Source: Akkermansia muciniphila
Lineage (GTDB): Bacteria > Verrucomicrobiota > Verrucomicrobiia > Limisphaerales > UBA9464
Direction of reading: 5' to 3'
NCBI GenBank assembly: GCA_945883815.1
Contig: CAMCYJ010000004.1
Coordinates: forward strand, 1 to 64,000
Length of the DNA: 64,000 bases
A program made the translations under genes and the position numbers. Shown piece after piece: positions 28,316 to 36,413 of the stretch. Within the stretch, counting starts at the first letter, position 1, and each line of letters begins with the position of its first letter. Under the pieces are notes generated by a model that worked only from the letters and a program-made list of their open reading frames with translations, was not told the DNA's origin and ran no database searches.

Positions 28316-30088
28316 TCAAGTTCGGCTTCCCGCAGCGGTGTCTCCCGGAGTGGTCTCGGAGGAATCACTGGATTCGGTCGCGGCGTTGTTGCGCGGCGTG
28401 TCCTTGTCGGTCGTCACTCCCAGAACTTCTTCGACCGTCGTGATGCCCTCAGCCACCAACCGCCAGCCATCTTCGGACAGCGTCCGCATGCCGGCGGCCC
28501 GTGCGGCGGCCCGAATTTGATCGGTCGATGCGTTCTCGAGGATCATCCGACGGATGTTCTCGTCGGTGTCCATCCATTCAAAGATGGCGTGACGTCCGAA
28601 GAATCCGGTTTGTCGGCAATGACGGCACCCCACGCCTTTGAAGAGCTCCACGTCGGGAGCAATGCCCATGCGGGATCGGAAGGCTTTCGCATGGGCCGAC
28701 GTGTCCGGGACTTTGCATTCCGGACACAGAACGCGGACCAGTCGCTGACCCAAGACCGCTTCGAGCGACGAGGCGACCAAATACGGCTCGACACCCATGT
28801 CGACCAGTCGGGTCACGGCTCCCGGAGCGTCGTTGGTATGAAGGGTCGAAAAAACGAGGTGACCCGTGAGGGAAGCCTGCACTGCGATTTGTGCCGTCTC
28901 GCGGTCGCGAATTTCACCGATGAGCACCACATCCGGATCGTGACGGAGAATGGAACGCAACCCCCGCGCGAAGGTCAGGCCGGCCTTTTCTGAAACCTGG
29001 ATTTGGTTCACCCCTCGGAGCTGATACTCCACCGGATCTTCAATGGTGATGATCTTGCGGACCTCGTCGTTGATCTCGTTCAACGCGGTGTACAGCGTGG
29101 AAGTCTTGCCGCTGCCTGTCGGTCCCGTGACCAACACAATGCCGTGGGGCAAATCAAGAACCCGGCGAAAGCACGCCAACTCCCGCGCTCCCAAGCCGAT
29201 TTGGGACAAGCCCCGCAAGGTCGAGTTCTGTCGCAGGAGACGCATGACGACCGCTTCACCGTGGAGCATGGGAATCACCGAGACTCGGATATCCACCTCG
29301 TTGTCTTCGATGCGGACCTTGATGCGGCCGTCCTGAGGCAAACGCTTCTCCGCAATGTTCAGATGACTGAGGATCTTGACGCGCGAAACGATCGCCGGTT
29401 GAAACTGTTTGAGCTGGGCCGGAAGCGGGATTTCCTGCAACTCGCCGTCGATGCGGTAACGAATCCGGAACTCGTGCTCGAAGGGTTCGAGGTGGATGTC
29501 CGACGCCCGCAATTCGATGGCATCCTTGAGCACCTGGTTGACGAAGCGGATGATGGACGCCTCGTCTTCAGCACCGGCATCCAGGTTGGAATCTTCGGTG
29601 TTCTCATCGACGACCTGGACCGATTTCTCCTCGTCGAGTGCTCCGATGGTGTCGGCACCCACACCGAGGTTCTTCTTCATTTCCCGCAGCAGCGCTTCGC
29701 GGGGAACCAACACCAATTTGAGACGGAGACCGGTGAGGGAGCGGAGGGTGTCGAGTCCGCGGGTCGAGAAGAGCCGGCAAGTGGCAACCTCAATGGTGCC
29801 TTGTTCGCGCCGCAGCGGGAGCAACTCTTCCTTGAGGAGGATGCGAGCCGGGAACAGAGCCAAGACCTCACGATCCGCCTCGACCGATTCCAAGGGTAGA
29901 AATCCAACTCCGTATTCCTGACTCAACCATTCCAGAACCTCCCGCTCATTGGGTTCTTGACCCCCTGTACCGCCTGTTCCTGGGAGCGACCGTGCCTGCA
30001 CGAACGCCGCCGCGTCGGCCGCAGAGAGCTGCCGCTCGACGATCATCCGATCGAGGAGCGTTTGGGTCGGTGTCGAGGCTTCGGCCAT
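28316..30088 (-). CDS. gspE: Type II secretion ATPase GspE
   Basis: ASDIHLEPFEHEFRIRYRIDG, GIVLVTGPTGSGKTSTLYTAL, LRHDPDVVLIGEIRDRETAQIAVQASLTGHLVFSTLHTNDA, CPEC zinc motif. Confidence 0.96.
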   Translation of the reverse strand: MAEASTPTQTLLDRMIVERQLSAADAAAFVQARSLPGTGGTGGQEPNEREVLEWLSQEYGVGFLPLESVEADREVLALFPARILLKEELLPLRREQGTIEVATCRLFSTRGLDTLRSLTGLRLKLVLVPREALLREMKKNLGVGADTIGALDEEKSVQVVDENTEDSNLDAGAEDEASIIRFVNQVLKDAIELRASDIHLEPFEHEFRIRYRIDGELQEIPLPAQLKQFQPAIVSRVKILSHLNIAEKRLPQDGRIKVRIEDNEVDIRVSVIPMLHGEAVVMRLLRQNSTLRGLSQIGLGARELACFRRVLDLPHGIVLVTGPTGSGKTSTLYTALNEINDEVRKIITIEDPVEYQLRGVNQIQVSEKAGLTFARGLRSILRHDPDVVLIGEIRDRETAQIAVQASLTGHLVFSTLHTNDAPGAVTRLVDMGVEPYLVASSLEAVLGQRLVRVLCPECKVPDTSAHAKAFRSRMGIAPDVELFKGVGCRHCRQTGFFGRHAIFEWMDTDENIRRMILENASTDQIRAAARAAGMRTLSEDGWRLVAEGITTVEEVLGVTTDKDTPRNNAATESSDSSETTPGDTAAGSRT

Positions 30089-30230
30089 GGGGCTGGAAAA
30101 TGTCGGAAAAGTGTCGGAATGGAATCCTGCTGGAATGAGACCGGGAGGTGGCCCTTGAGGAACCGTGTAGAACCTCAGTTCCACACCTTCCTTCAAGCGC
30201 CCCTCCCGGGGTTTTTGGCCTGATCGAGGC

Positions 30231-30860
30231 TTACTTCAGAAGGCCCATCAGAACGGCACGGGCCTCTTGCTTCACGGACAGCAACTGGCGGAGTTCGTCC
30301 TGTGCCTTCTCGAGCTGGGCTTCTTTCTGCTTGGCCGAGGCGCGGTAGGTCGTGAGCTTGGCTTTGATGTCGTCGGCTGACCCACCGGAATCGAGCGCGG
30401 ACTGCAAAGCTTCGGCATCCGGATTGGGTTGGCCAAAACCACCGCGGCCCTGACGACCACCCTGGCCGCCCTGCCCACCTTGACCGCCGGGGCCACCAGG
30501 GCCACCAGGGCCGCCAGGGCCACCGGGGCCGCCGGGGCCGCCGGGGCCGCCGAATCCACGACCCATTCCGGGGCGGGAATCATTGATCTTCTTGATGCGA
30601 GCCTCGATCAGGCTCCACTCGGCATCGTCTTTCACACCGAGCTGTTCGCGGAAGCGCTCCATTATGCGCTGACGCATTTGCTCGGGATCCCAGTTGCCGC
30701 GCCCTTGACGGCCGCCGCCGGGGCCGCCGGGGCCGCCGGGACCGCCGGGGCCGCCCTGCTGAGGAGCCGGAGCGTCATTCTGGGCCAGCAGAGACCCGGT
30801 GGCGGTGGAGAAGATCAGGCCACAGACGGCCAACAGGGAGGCGAGGGATGAACGGTTCAT
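30231..30860 (-). CDS. Secreted collagen-like Gly-Gly-Pro repeat protein with Spy/CpxP-like helical modules
   Basis: Signal peptide MNRSSLASLLAVCGLIFSTATGSLLAQ; GGPGGPGGP tracts flank WDPEQMRQRIMERFREQLGVKDDAEWSLIEARIKKI; helical C-terminus KAQDELRQLLSVKQEARAVLMGLL. Confidence 0.7.
   Translation of the reverse strand: MNRSSLASLLAVCGLIFSTATGSLLAQNDAPAPQQGGPGGPGGPGGPGGGRQGRGNWDPEQMRQRIMERFREQLGVKDDAEWSLIEARIKKINDSRPGMGRGFGGPGGPGGPGGPGGPGGPGGPGGQGGQGGQGGRQGRGGFGQPNPDAEALQSALDSGGSADDIKAKLTTYRASAKQKEAQLEKAQDELRQLLSVKQEARAVLMGLLK
30460..30552 (-). repeat. GGP/GGQ collagen-like coding repeat
   Basis: Near-perfect 9-bp period coding (GGP)n(GGQ)n; a second shorter tract at about 30708-30759. Confidence 0.9.
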
Positions 30861-31098
30861 GGCTATCGTTGTTGATTGCGGAGTCATGACGACCCCAGAC
30901 ATGAATGCTGACCGCAGCAGTCGGCCATCGGTTACGATTGACGCGAATCGGCTGGGCGCTCGACCGTGCATGAGTGCTTCGACTGAATTGTTTCCACCGG
31001 TCCCCTGGGATTCAACCCTTGGGATCAGGCCTTGGGGCGTTTTCCCGCACAGCAGACTCTATCTGATCCGCTTAAGCCTGCACCCGCCCATTTAACTT

Positions 31099-31560
31099 AT
31101 GCCGCATCTCCACGAGAAAATCGATTTCACCGTTGCCCTCTTCATCGTTCAAGACCGGAAGGTACTGGTGATTCTGCACCGCAAGCTTGGCAAATGGCTG
31201 CCACTCGGTGGACACATCGAATTGGACGAAGATCCGGAGCAGGCGGCGTTGCGGGAGGCCCGTGAGGAAAGCGGTTTGGAGATCGAGCTTCTGGGAGATC
31301 GTCCGCCCACCACGGAGCCCGGTACGCGGGCCCTGATTGCTCCCCGATTCCTCGACATCCACCGCATCCATGCCACCCACGAACACATCGGGATGATCTA
31401 TTTTGCCCGACCCATCGGCGGCTCGCTGAGCCTGGCCGCCGAAGAGCATCTGGACATCCGCTGGTGTTCGCCGCAAGAACTCGACGAACTGGATCCACCC
31501 ATGAGTGGGGCCGTGAAGTGGTATTGCCTCAAGGCCATCGAAGAGGTTTCAGCCACCTGA
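31099..31560 (+). CDS. NUDIX hydrolase
   Basis: Nudix box GGHIELDEDPEQAALREAREESGLEIELLG. Confidence 0.9.
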   Translation: MPHLHEKIDFTVALFIVQDRKVLVILHRKLGKWLPLGGHIELDEDPEQAALREAREESGLEIELLGDRPPTTEPGTRALIAPRFLDIHRIHATHEHIGMIYFARPIGGSLSLAAEEHLDIRWCSPQELDELDPPMSGAVKWYCLKAIEEVSAT

Positions 31561-31664
31561 GCCAACACTTTGGTGGGTCGTCATGGAGTGGCCAATTCGT
31601 TCGCAAGACGAGGCGAGAGCGAGGCGCGGGCCAGCTCGGGGCTTTTTCCTCTTTGGGGTATGCT

Positions 31665-32840
31665 TCAGGGGGATCGGGATTCTGATTCCAGAAGGACTTC
31701 CACCGCCCAGTCCGGACGGGCAACGGCAGGCATCGGAAGCACTTGATCGAAGTTCTGGAAGATCCACAAGTTGGTCTTCATGCCGGACTGCAAAGTCAGG
31801 CTCTGCGGATCGAGCACCGGGGCGAGTTCGACTCCGGATGGCACTGCCAGTGACCACGTTTCTGGTGGGGTAGCGGCTGGTTGGCTCCAGCGCAGGATGA
31901 GTCCCTGAGTCGAATCCAAACCCTCAATGAGCCGCCACTCTAGCGCGGTTGAATCGCGGACCTTCTTCCGTCCCAACTCACGCGGCTTGCCAGCTTCCCA
32001 AACCCTGAGAACCACCGTAGTTCCCTGCCCATCGGCTGTTTTCAGCCGCAATTGGCGCTGCGCAAAGAGCCCTTGTTCCTGCGGTCCTTCGTAACGCCGA
32101 TTCCGACCGCCGCCGCGGACGATTTCCGGGTGGAATGTGACCCAGGCCCAGAAAAAGGAAACCGGCAAGGCCGCGATGAGGACCAAATGGAACAGTAATC
32201 CGCCAGCAAAGGCCCCCCAACCTCGGCCCCTTCGAGGTTTCTGAACGCTTCGAAAACGCGAACGAAGATAGGCCCCCACCAGCAACAAAGTGAAGATGAA
32301 CCCCGCGATCCACCGCGGCAGCAAAAACTCTGAATCACCCCCCTCAACGCCCCCGCGGCCCAAAACCACGGAACCGAGAATCCCGCCGACCAGCATCAAC
32401 AAACCCCGAATGCCAGCCGTTGCGAAAACAGCCCACGCCCGGCCGCGACGCTCGGGATCCGGACCGTGGAGCCGCCGAAGCGCCAGTCCTCCGAATATTG
32501 AGGCCAAAAAACCTGCCCACACAGCAGCAAACAATATCCCGAATAGCGGGCCCACGGCGTTCATTTCCATCGCCATCATCCGCTGAAACAGCAATCCAGG
32601 GGCGATGAGGAGAATGACGAACGAGGGCACCGACAAGACAGCTGCGATCCAAGATAGCCGTGACCATCGCCGGATGATCGGCGGTATTGAAACCACTTCA
32701 GTTGAGCTGTCGGATGTGTTGATAGATTCGAGCTTTAGCCCAAAATTTCTCCATTGGCGACACCTTGTCGCTGACCCGGGAAAACTCACCGGAGATGATC
32801 CTCTCCTGTGGAATTCACTTTCAGCCGGGAATGCCCCCAC
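31665..32840 (-). CDS. Hypothetical multi-pass membrane protein (start uncertain)
   Basis: Several TM helices (WIAAVLSVPSFVILLIAPGLLF, GPLFGILFAAVWAGFLASIFGGLAL); long ORF with no competing plausible ORF. Confidence 0.6.
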   Translation of the reverse strand: MGAFPAESEFHRRGSSPVSFPGSATRCRQWRNFGLKLESINTSDSSTEVVSIPPIIRRWSRLSWIAAVLSVPSFVILLIAPGLLFQRMMAMEMNAVGPLFGILFAAVWAGFLASIFGGLALRRLHGPDPERRGRAWAVFATAGIRGLLMLVGGILGSVVLGRGGVEGGDSEFLLPRWIAGFIFTLLLVGAYLRSRFRSVQKPRRGRGWGAFAGGLLFHLVLIAALPVSFFWAWVTFHPEIVRGGGRNRRYEGPQEQGLFAQRQLRLKTADGQGTTVVLRVWEAGKPRELGRKKVRDSTALEWRLIEGLDSTQGLILRWSQPAATPPETWSLAVPSGVELAPVLDPQSLTLQSGMKTNLWIFQNFDQVLPMPAVARPDWAVEVLLESESRSP

Positions 32841-32858
32841 CTAGACTGGCCCCGCTGT

Positions 32859-32932
32859 TGGCCGATGGTGTAATGGCAGCACAGGGGTCTTTGAAGCCCT
32901 TAGTCATGGTTCGAATCCATGTCGGCCAACCA
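32859..32932 (+). tRNA. tRNA-Gln (UUG), CCA encoded
   Basis: TGGCCGA/TCGGCCA acceptor, CTTTGAA anticodon loop (TTG), CATGG-TTCGAAT-CCATG T-arm, A discriminator plus CCA. Confidence 0.95.
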
Positions 32933-33073
32933 TTCTCTCGCTTCGCTCGAAGCCGCATTTCGCGGCCCTGTTATCACTCCCCGGGTCCGGTTCGAAGGAC
33001 TGCAGGATACGCAGAGGCAACAACGGTTTTTCCTCTTCAGCCTGTGGGATTAGATCCTTCGACGATTAACAAA

Positions 33074-33104
33074 AAACCCGCCTTGTTCAGGCGGGTTTGC
33101 TTTT
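33074..33104 (-). terminator. Intrinsic terminator (minus strand gene 33169-33468; partly bidirectional)
   Basis: AAACCCGCC-TTGTTCA-GGCGGGTTT; minus-strand copy is followed by a T-run. Confidence 0.75.
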
Positions 33105-33168
33105 CAAGAGGTACTCTGAGGAGAGGCTATTCAGAAGGGGCCACAGACCAGCCCGAACCGATAGCGTC

Positions 33169-33468
33169 TTACTTGACTTCCTCGATCTTGGTGACCGCCA
33201 ACTCGCCGTGTTCCTTGTCCAAGGTTCCGGTCACTTTGATTTTCTTGGTCTCGCTGCAGATTTCCTTGTGGAAACCCTTGGAGACGTCACCGGTGAGCTT
33301 GTAGGTGGCGGTCTTGTCGCCATCCTTGACCTCGACAACATTCTGGCACTTATCGGCCTTTTTGAGGGCGCACTTCAGGCACTTGCCTTCGCCGGTGAGG
33401 GTAACGTCCTTGGCGAAAGCGGCGGTGGACAAAGCGGCCATGGCCGCGACAGCGAGGACGAGTTTCAT
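33169..33468 (-). CDS. Small secreted CxxC protein of unknown function
   Basis: Signal peptide MKLVLAVAAMAALSTAAFA, then GEGKCLKCALKKADKCQNVVEV; dedicated terminator downstream. Start ATG at 33468. Confidence 0.7.
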   Translation of the reverse strand: MKLVLAVAAMAALSTAAFAKDVTLTGEGKCLKCALKKADKCQNVVEVKDGDKTATYKLTGDVSKGFHKEICSETKKIKVTGTLDKEHGELAVTKIEEVK

Positions 33469-33844
33469 GATGTTATTATCTGTTATTTTCTGAAGCACAC
33501 AATCATCTCTTACCCGAATTAGCAAGCTCTTAATTGGTACGCGACATTTCACGACTCCGGCCTAGGAGCCAATGCCTTTGGATGACCCTGTTGAGGGATT
33601 CAAACGTCCCGAGACCCCTACATTGGCGGATGTGGGGAAAATGCGTGGGAATAATTGGACGAGCCAAGAGCCTCTCCACATCACAGCCATTTCGGGGATT
33701 TTGACGCCTCCATGAACACCCTAACAGTTCGTTAATGTTATCGACTACCGGTTAGGCCTATTTTGAATAAGGTTAACGATATTTAAATGCGTTTTGACAG
33801 TTACCGCCTCAAAGCCCTCCTTGACAGGAATGAACGCCGATCTC

Positions 33845-33894
33845 CTCTCCCTCATTATTTGGAACCTGCCTGATAATGAGGAGGGGTTTTGTTT
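33845..33894 (+). terminator. Terminator-like hairpin in mnmG upstream region
   Basis: CCTCATTAT...ATAATGAGG followed by AGGGGTTTTGTTT. Confidence 0.45.
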
Positions 33895-33935
33895 GGGAGG
33901 GAAGGGTTCAATTGGCAAGGCGCAAGAAAGAAGCA

Positions 33936-33992
33936 GGCCCGCAGCGGTCTGTGGCCGACAAGCAACGCTGCCAGCGGGCCCTCCCCGTTTTC
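33936..33992 (+). terminator. Second terminator-like hairpin in mnmG upstream region
   Basis: GGCCCGCAGCG...CGCTgccaGCGGGCC followed by CTCCCCGTTTTC. Confidence 0.4.
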
Positions 33993-34029
33993 AGACAGAC
34001 TCTTAGCCAACGATTGGGGTTGGCTTAAA

Positions 34030-34045
34030 TGTTCCACGTGGAACA
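34030..34045. promoter_or_regulatory. parS: parS (ParB-binding) site 1
   Basis: Perfect 16-bp palindrome TGTTCCACGTGGAACA, identical to the chromosomal parS consensus variant described for Pseudomonas. Confidence 0.9.
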
Positions 34046-34294
34046 TTGGATTGGAATCACTCCCTCGCGGGACATCTCAGGCGGGGCGCCTGAAAGGACC
34101 GGATGGAGATCGCCTCTGCGGTGTCCTCCGGAGGAACCTAAATCGTTTCACCTCCCAGCCCCCCCTTTCGACCAGATTCCGGAGCCTCACAGGGATCTCC
34201 TGGATCGGTCCGATGATCAAGGCAGGATCACGAGCAGATACTCGAGGGTTCTGCGCGGGATTGCTGATTCCGGAGGAATCAATACCTTCACGGC

Positions 34295-36283
34295 ATGTTC
34301 GTCTATCCGAAGCGGTATGATGTCATTGTAGTCGGAGCCGGCCATGCTGGAGTTGAGGCGGCATTGGCAGCCTCTCGAATGGGCTGCAAGACTCTCCTGC
34401 TGACCATCAATTTGGATACCATCGGACAAATGTCCTGCAATCCGGCGGTTGGCGGGCTTGCCAAGGGTCATCTCGCCCGAGAGATCGACGCTCTAGGTGG
34501 AGAGATGGGCAAGACCACCGATCTCTGCGGGCTTCAATTCCGGATGTTGAACACCAAGAAGGGGCCGTCTGTCTGGGCTCCTCGGGCCCAATGCGATAAG
34601 AAGGCCTACCAATTCCGTTTGAAGTGGGTTTGCGAGCGCCAACCCCTATTGGACTGCAAACAAGGCCAGACCGTGAGTTTGCTCCATCGGGAAGGTCAGG
34701 TTTATGGGGTACAGACGGCTCTGGACGTCCAATTCCTCGCTGAAACGGTCGTGGTGACCACCGGAACGTTCCTGCGGGGTCTGATGCACATCGGGGCCAA
34801 TCAACAGTCCGGTGGTCGGGCCGGCGAATCCGCGGCCACCGGTCTGTCCGGGTCCTTGGTTGAGATTGGACTCCGTTTGGGTCGGCTGAAGACAGGAACT
34901 CCGCCTCGCTTGGTGCGTCAGTCCATCGATTTTACCCGAACAGAGCCCCAACAGGGAGATGAACCGGTTCCTTGGTTCACCTATTGGAAGGAAGACCTCT
35001 GGAACGATCCCTTGTTCCACGTGGAACATCGCGCCGGGAGTTCCGCTTCCCAAACTGGCCCCTACCCTGCCGGGTCCATCTTGGCCCGACATGGCGGTCA
35101 GGAACCCTGTTACATTACCCATACCTCCGACCGCACCCGGGAGATCATCCTGCGGAACCTGCACAAGTCCCCGATGTATTCCGGAGTCATTGAGGGTGTC
35201 GGGCCCCGCTACTGTCCGAGCATTGAAGATAAGTTCGTCCGGTTCGCCGACAAACCTAGGCATCAGATCTTCTTGGAACCAGAGGGGATCGCGACCGATG
35301 AAATCTACGTCAACGGCTTCTCCACCTGCCTTCCCTTCGAGGTTCAGGTGGAAATGGTCCGTTCCATTGTTGGATGCGAACAGGCAGAGATCCTCCGGCC
35401 CGCCTACGCAGTCGAGTACGACTTCTCCGATCCCACCCAACTCTGTCCGAGCCTGGAAACCCGCTGCTGCCAGAATCTCTTCCTGGCCGGACAAATCAAC
35501 GGCACCTCAGGTTACGAGGAAGCGGCGGCCCAAGGAATCATGGCCGGCATCAATGCCGCCCGCAGGGTTCAAGCCAAAGACCCGATCGTCCTGCGACGAG
35601 ACCAAGCGTACATCGGAGTTCTCATCGACGATCTGGTCACCAAAGGCACCCTGGAGCCGTACCGGATGTTCACCAGCCGAGCCGAATACCGCCTCCTCCT
35701 GCGTCAGGACAATGCCGACCAACGCCTCAGCCCCATCGCCCGGGACATCGGTTTGCTGCCCCAACGGCACTTTGAACAATTCTCCTCCAAGCTTCAGGCC
35801 ATTCAAGAGGAGGTGCACCGCCTCCAGACCACCCGACATGGTCAGGATCTTCTGTCCGATTTGCTCAAGAGGCCGGAAATGGAGTATCGCTCCCTGCCCG
35901 GTCTCCGGACCGATTTGCCCGAAGAAGTCACCCTCCAGGTTCAAATCACCCTGAAGTATGCCGGCTACATTGACCGCCAAGAAGCCGAAGTGGATCGCCA
36001 GCGTCTCTGGGAAGACCAACGCATCCCGTCCACGTTGGACTATGGACAGGTACCCAGCCTGCGGATCGAGGCTCGCTCGAAGCTCCAGTCCCTTCGTCCC
36101 GCTTCCTTGGGCCAAGCCGGCCGTATCAGCGGAGTCACCCCGGCCGATGTCTCGGTGTTGAGCCTCTTCCTCAAACGAATGATGGCTGCCCCATCCAAAG
36201 CAGAATCGGAGTCCAACGCCTGCTGCTCGGAGGAACACTTAGATGCCCCTGGGGCCCACAATCAGTGCTGCGGAGACCTCTGA
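34295..36283 (+). CDS. mnmG: tRNA uridine-5-carboxymethylaminomethyl(34) synthesis enzyme MnmG (GidA)
   Basis: YDVIVVGAGHAGVEAALAASRMG, SCNPAVGGLAKGHLAREIDALGG, SPMYSGVIEGVGPRYCPSIEDK, AGQINGTSGYEEAAAQG. Confidence 0.97.
   Translation: MFVYPKRYDVIVVGAGHAGVEAALAASRMGCKTLLLTINLDTIGQMSCNPAVGGLAKGHLAREIDALGGEMGKTTDLCGLQFRMLNTKKGPSVWAPRAQCDKKAYQFRLKWVCERQPLLDCKQGQTVSLLHREGQVYGVQTALDVQFLAETVVVTTGTFLRGLMHIGANQQSGGRAGESAATGLSGSLVEIGLRLGRLKTGTPPRLVRQSIDFTRTEPQQGDEPVPWFTYWKEDLWNDPLFHVEHRAGSSASQTGPYPAGSILARHGGQEPCYITHTSDRTREIILRNLHKSPMYSGVIEGVGPRYCPSIEDKFVRFADKPRHQIFLEPEGIATDEIYVNGFSTCLPFEVQVEMVRSIVGCEQAEILRPAYAVEYDFSDPTQLCPSLETRCCQNLFLAGQINGTSGYEEAAAQGIMAGINAARRVQAKDPIVLRRDQAYIGVLIDDLVTKGTLEPYRMFTSRAEYRLLLRQDNADQRLSPIARDIGLLPQRHFEQFSSKLQAIQEEVHRLQTTRHGQDLLSDLLKRPEMEYRSLPGLRTDLPEEVTLQVQITLKYAGYIDRQEAEVDRQRLWEDQRIPSTLDYGQVPSLRIEARSKLQSLRPASLGQAGRISGVTPADVSVLSLFLKRMMAAPSKAESESNACCSEEHLDAPGAHNQCCGDL
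35013..35028. promoter_or_regulatory. parS: parS (ParB-binding) site 2, inside mnmG
   Basis: Second perfect copy of TGTTCCACGTGGAACA, 983 bp from site 1; encodes LFHVEH in MnmG. Confidence 0.9.
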
Positions 36284-36413
36284 AGCGCTAGGACACGGCG
36301 GTCCTCCGAATCCTGAGACCGACCCAGTCAACCTAGCCGGCCCACGACTTTCGATTTGGAGTGGGCGGTCTGGAGGGTTGCCGAAACCCCCGAAGTCCGA
36401 GTACGGTTAACAC

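Noticed and set aside
28997-29899. 298-aa + ORF opposite gspE
   Set aside because: Antisense to a clear GspE ATPase.
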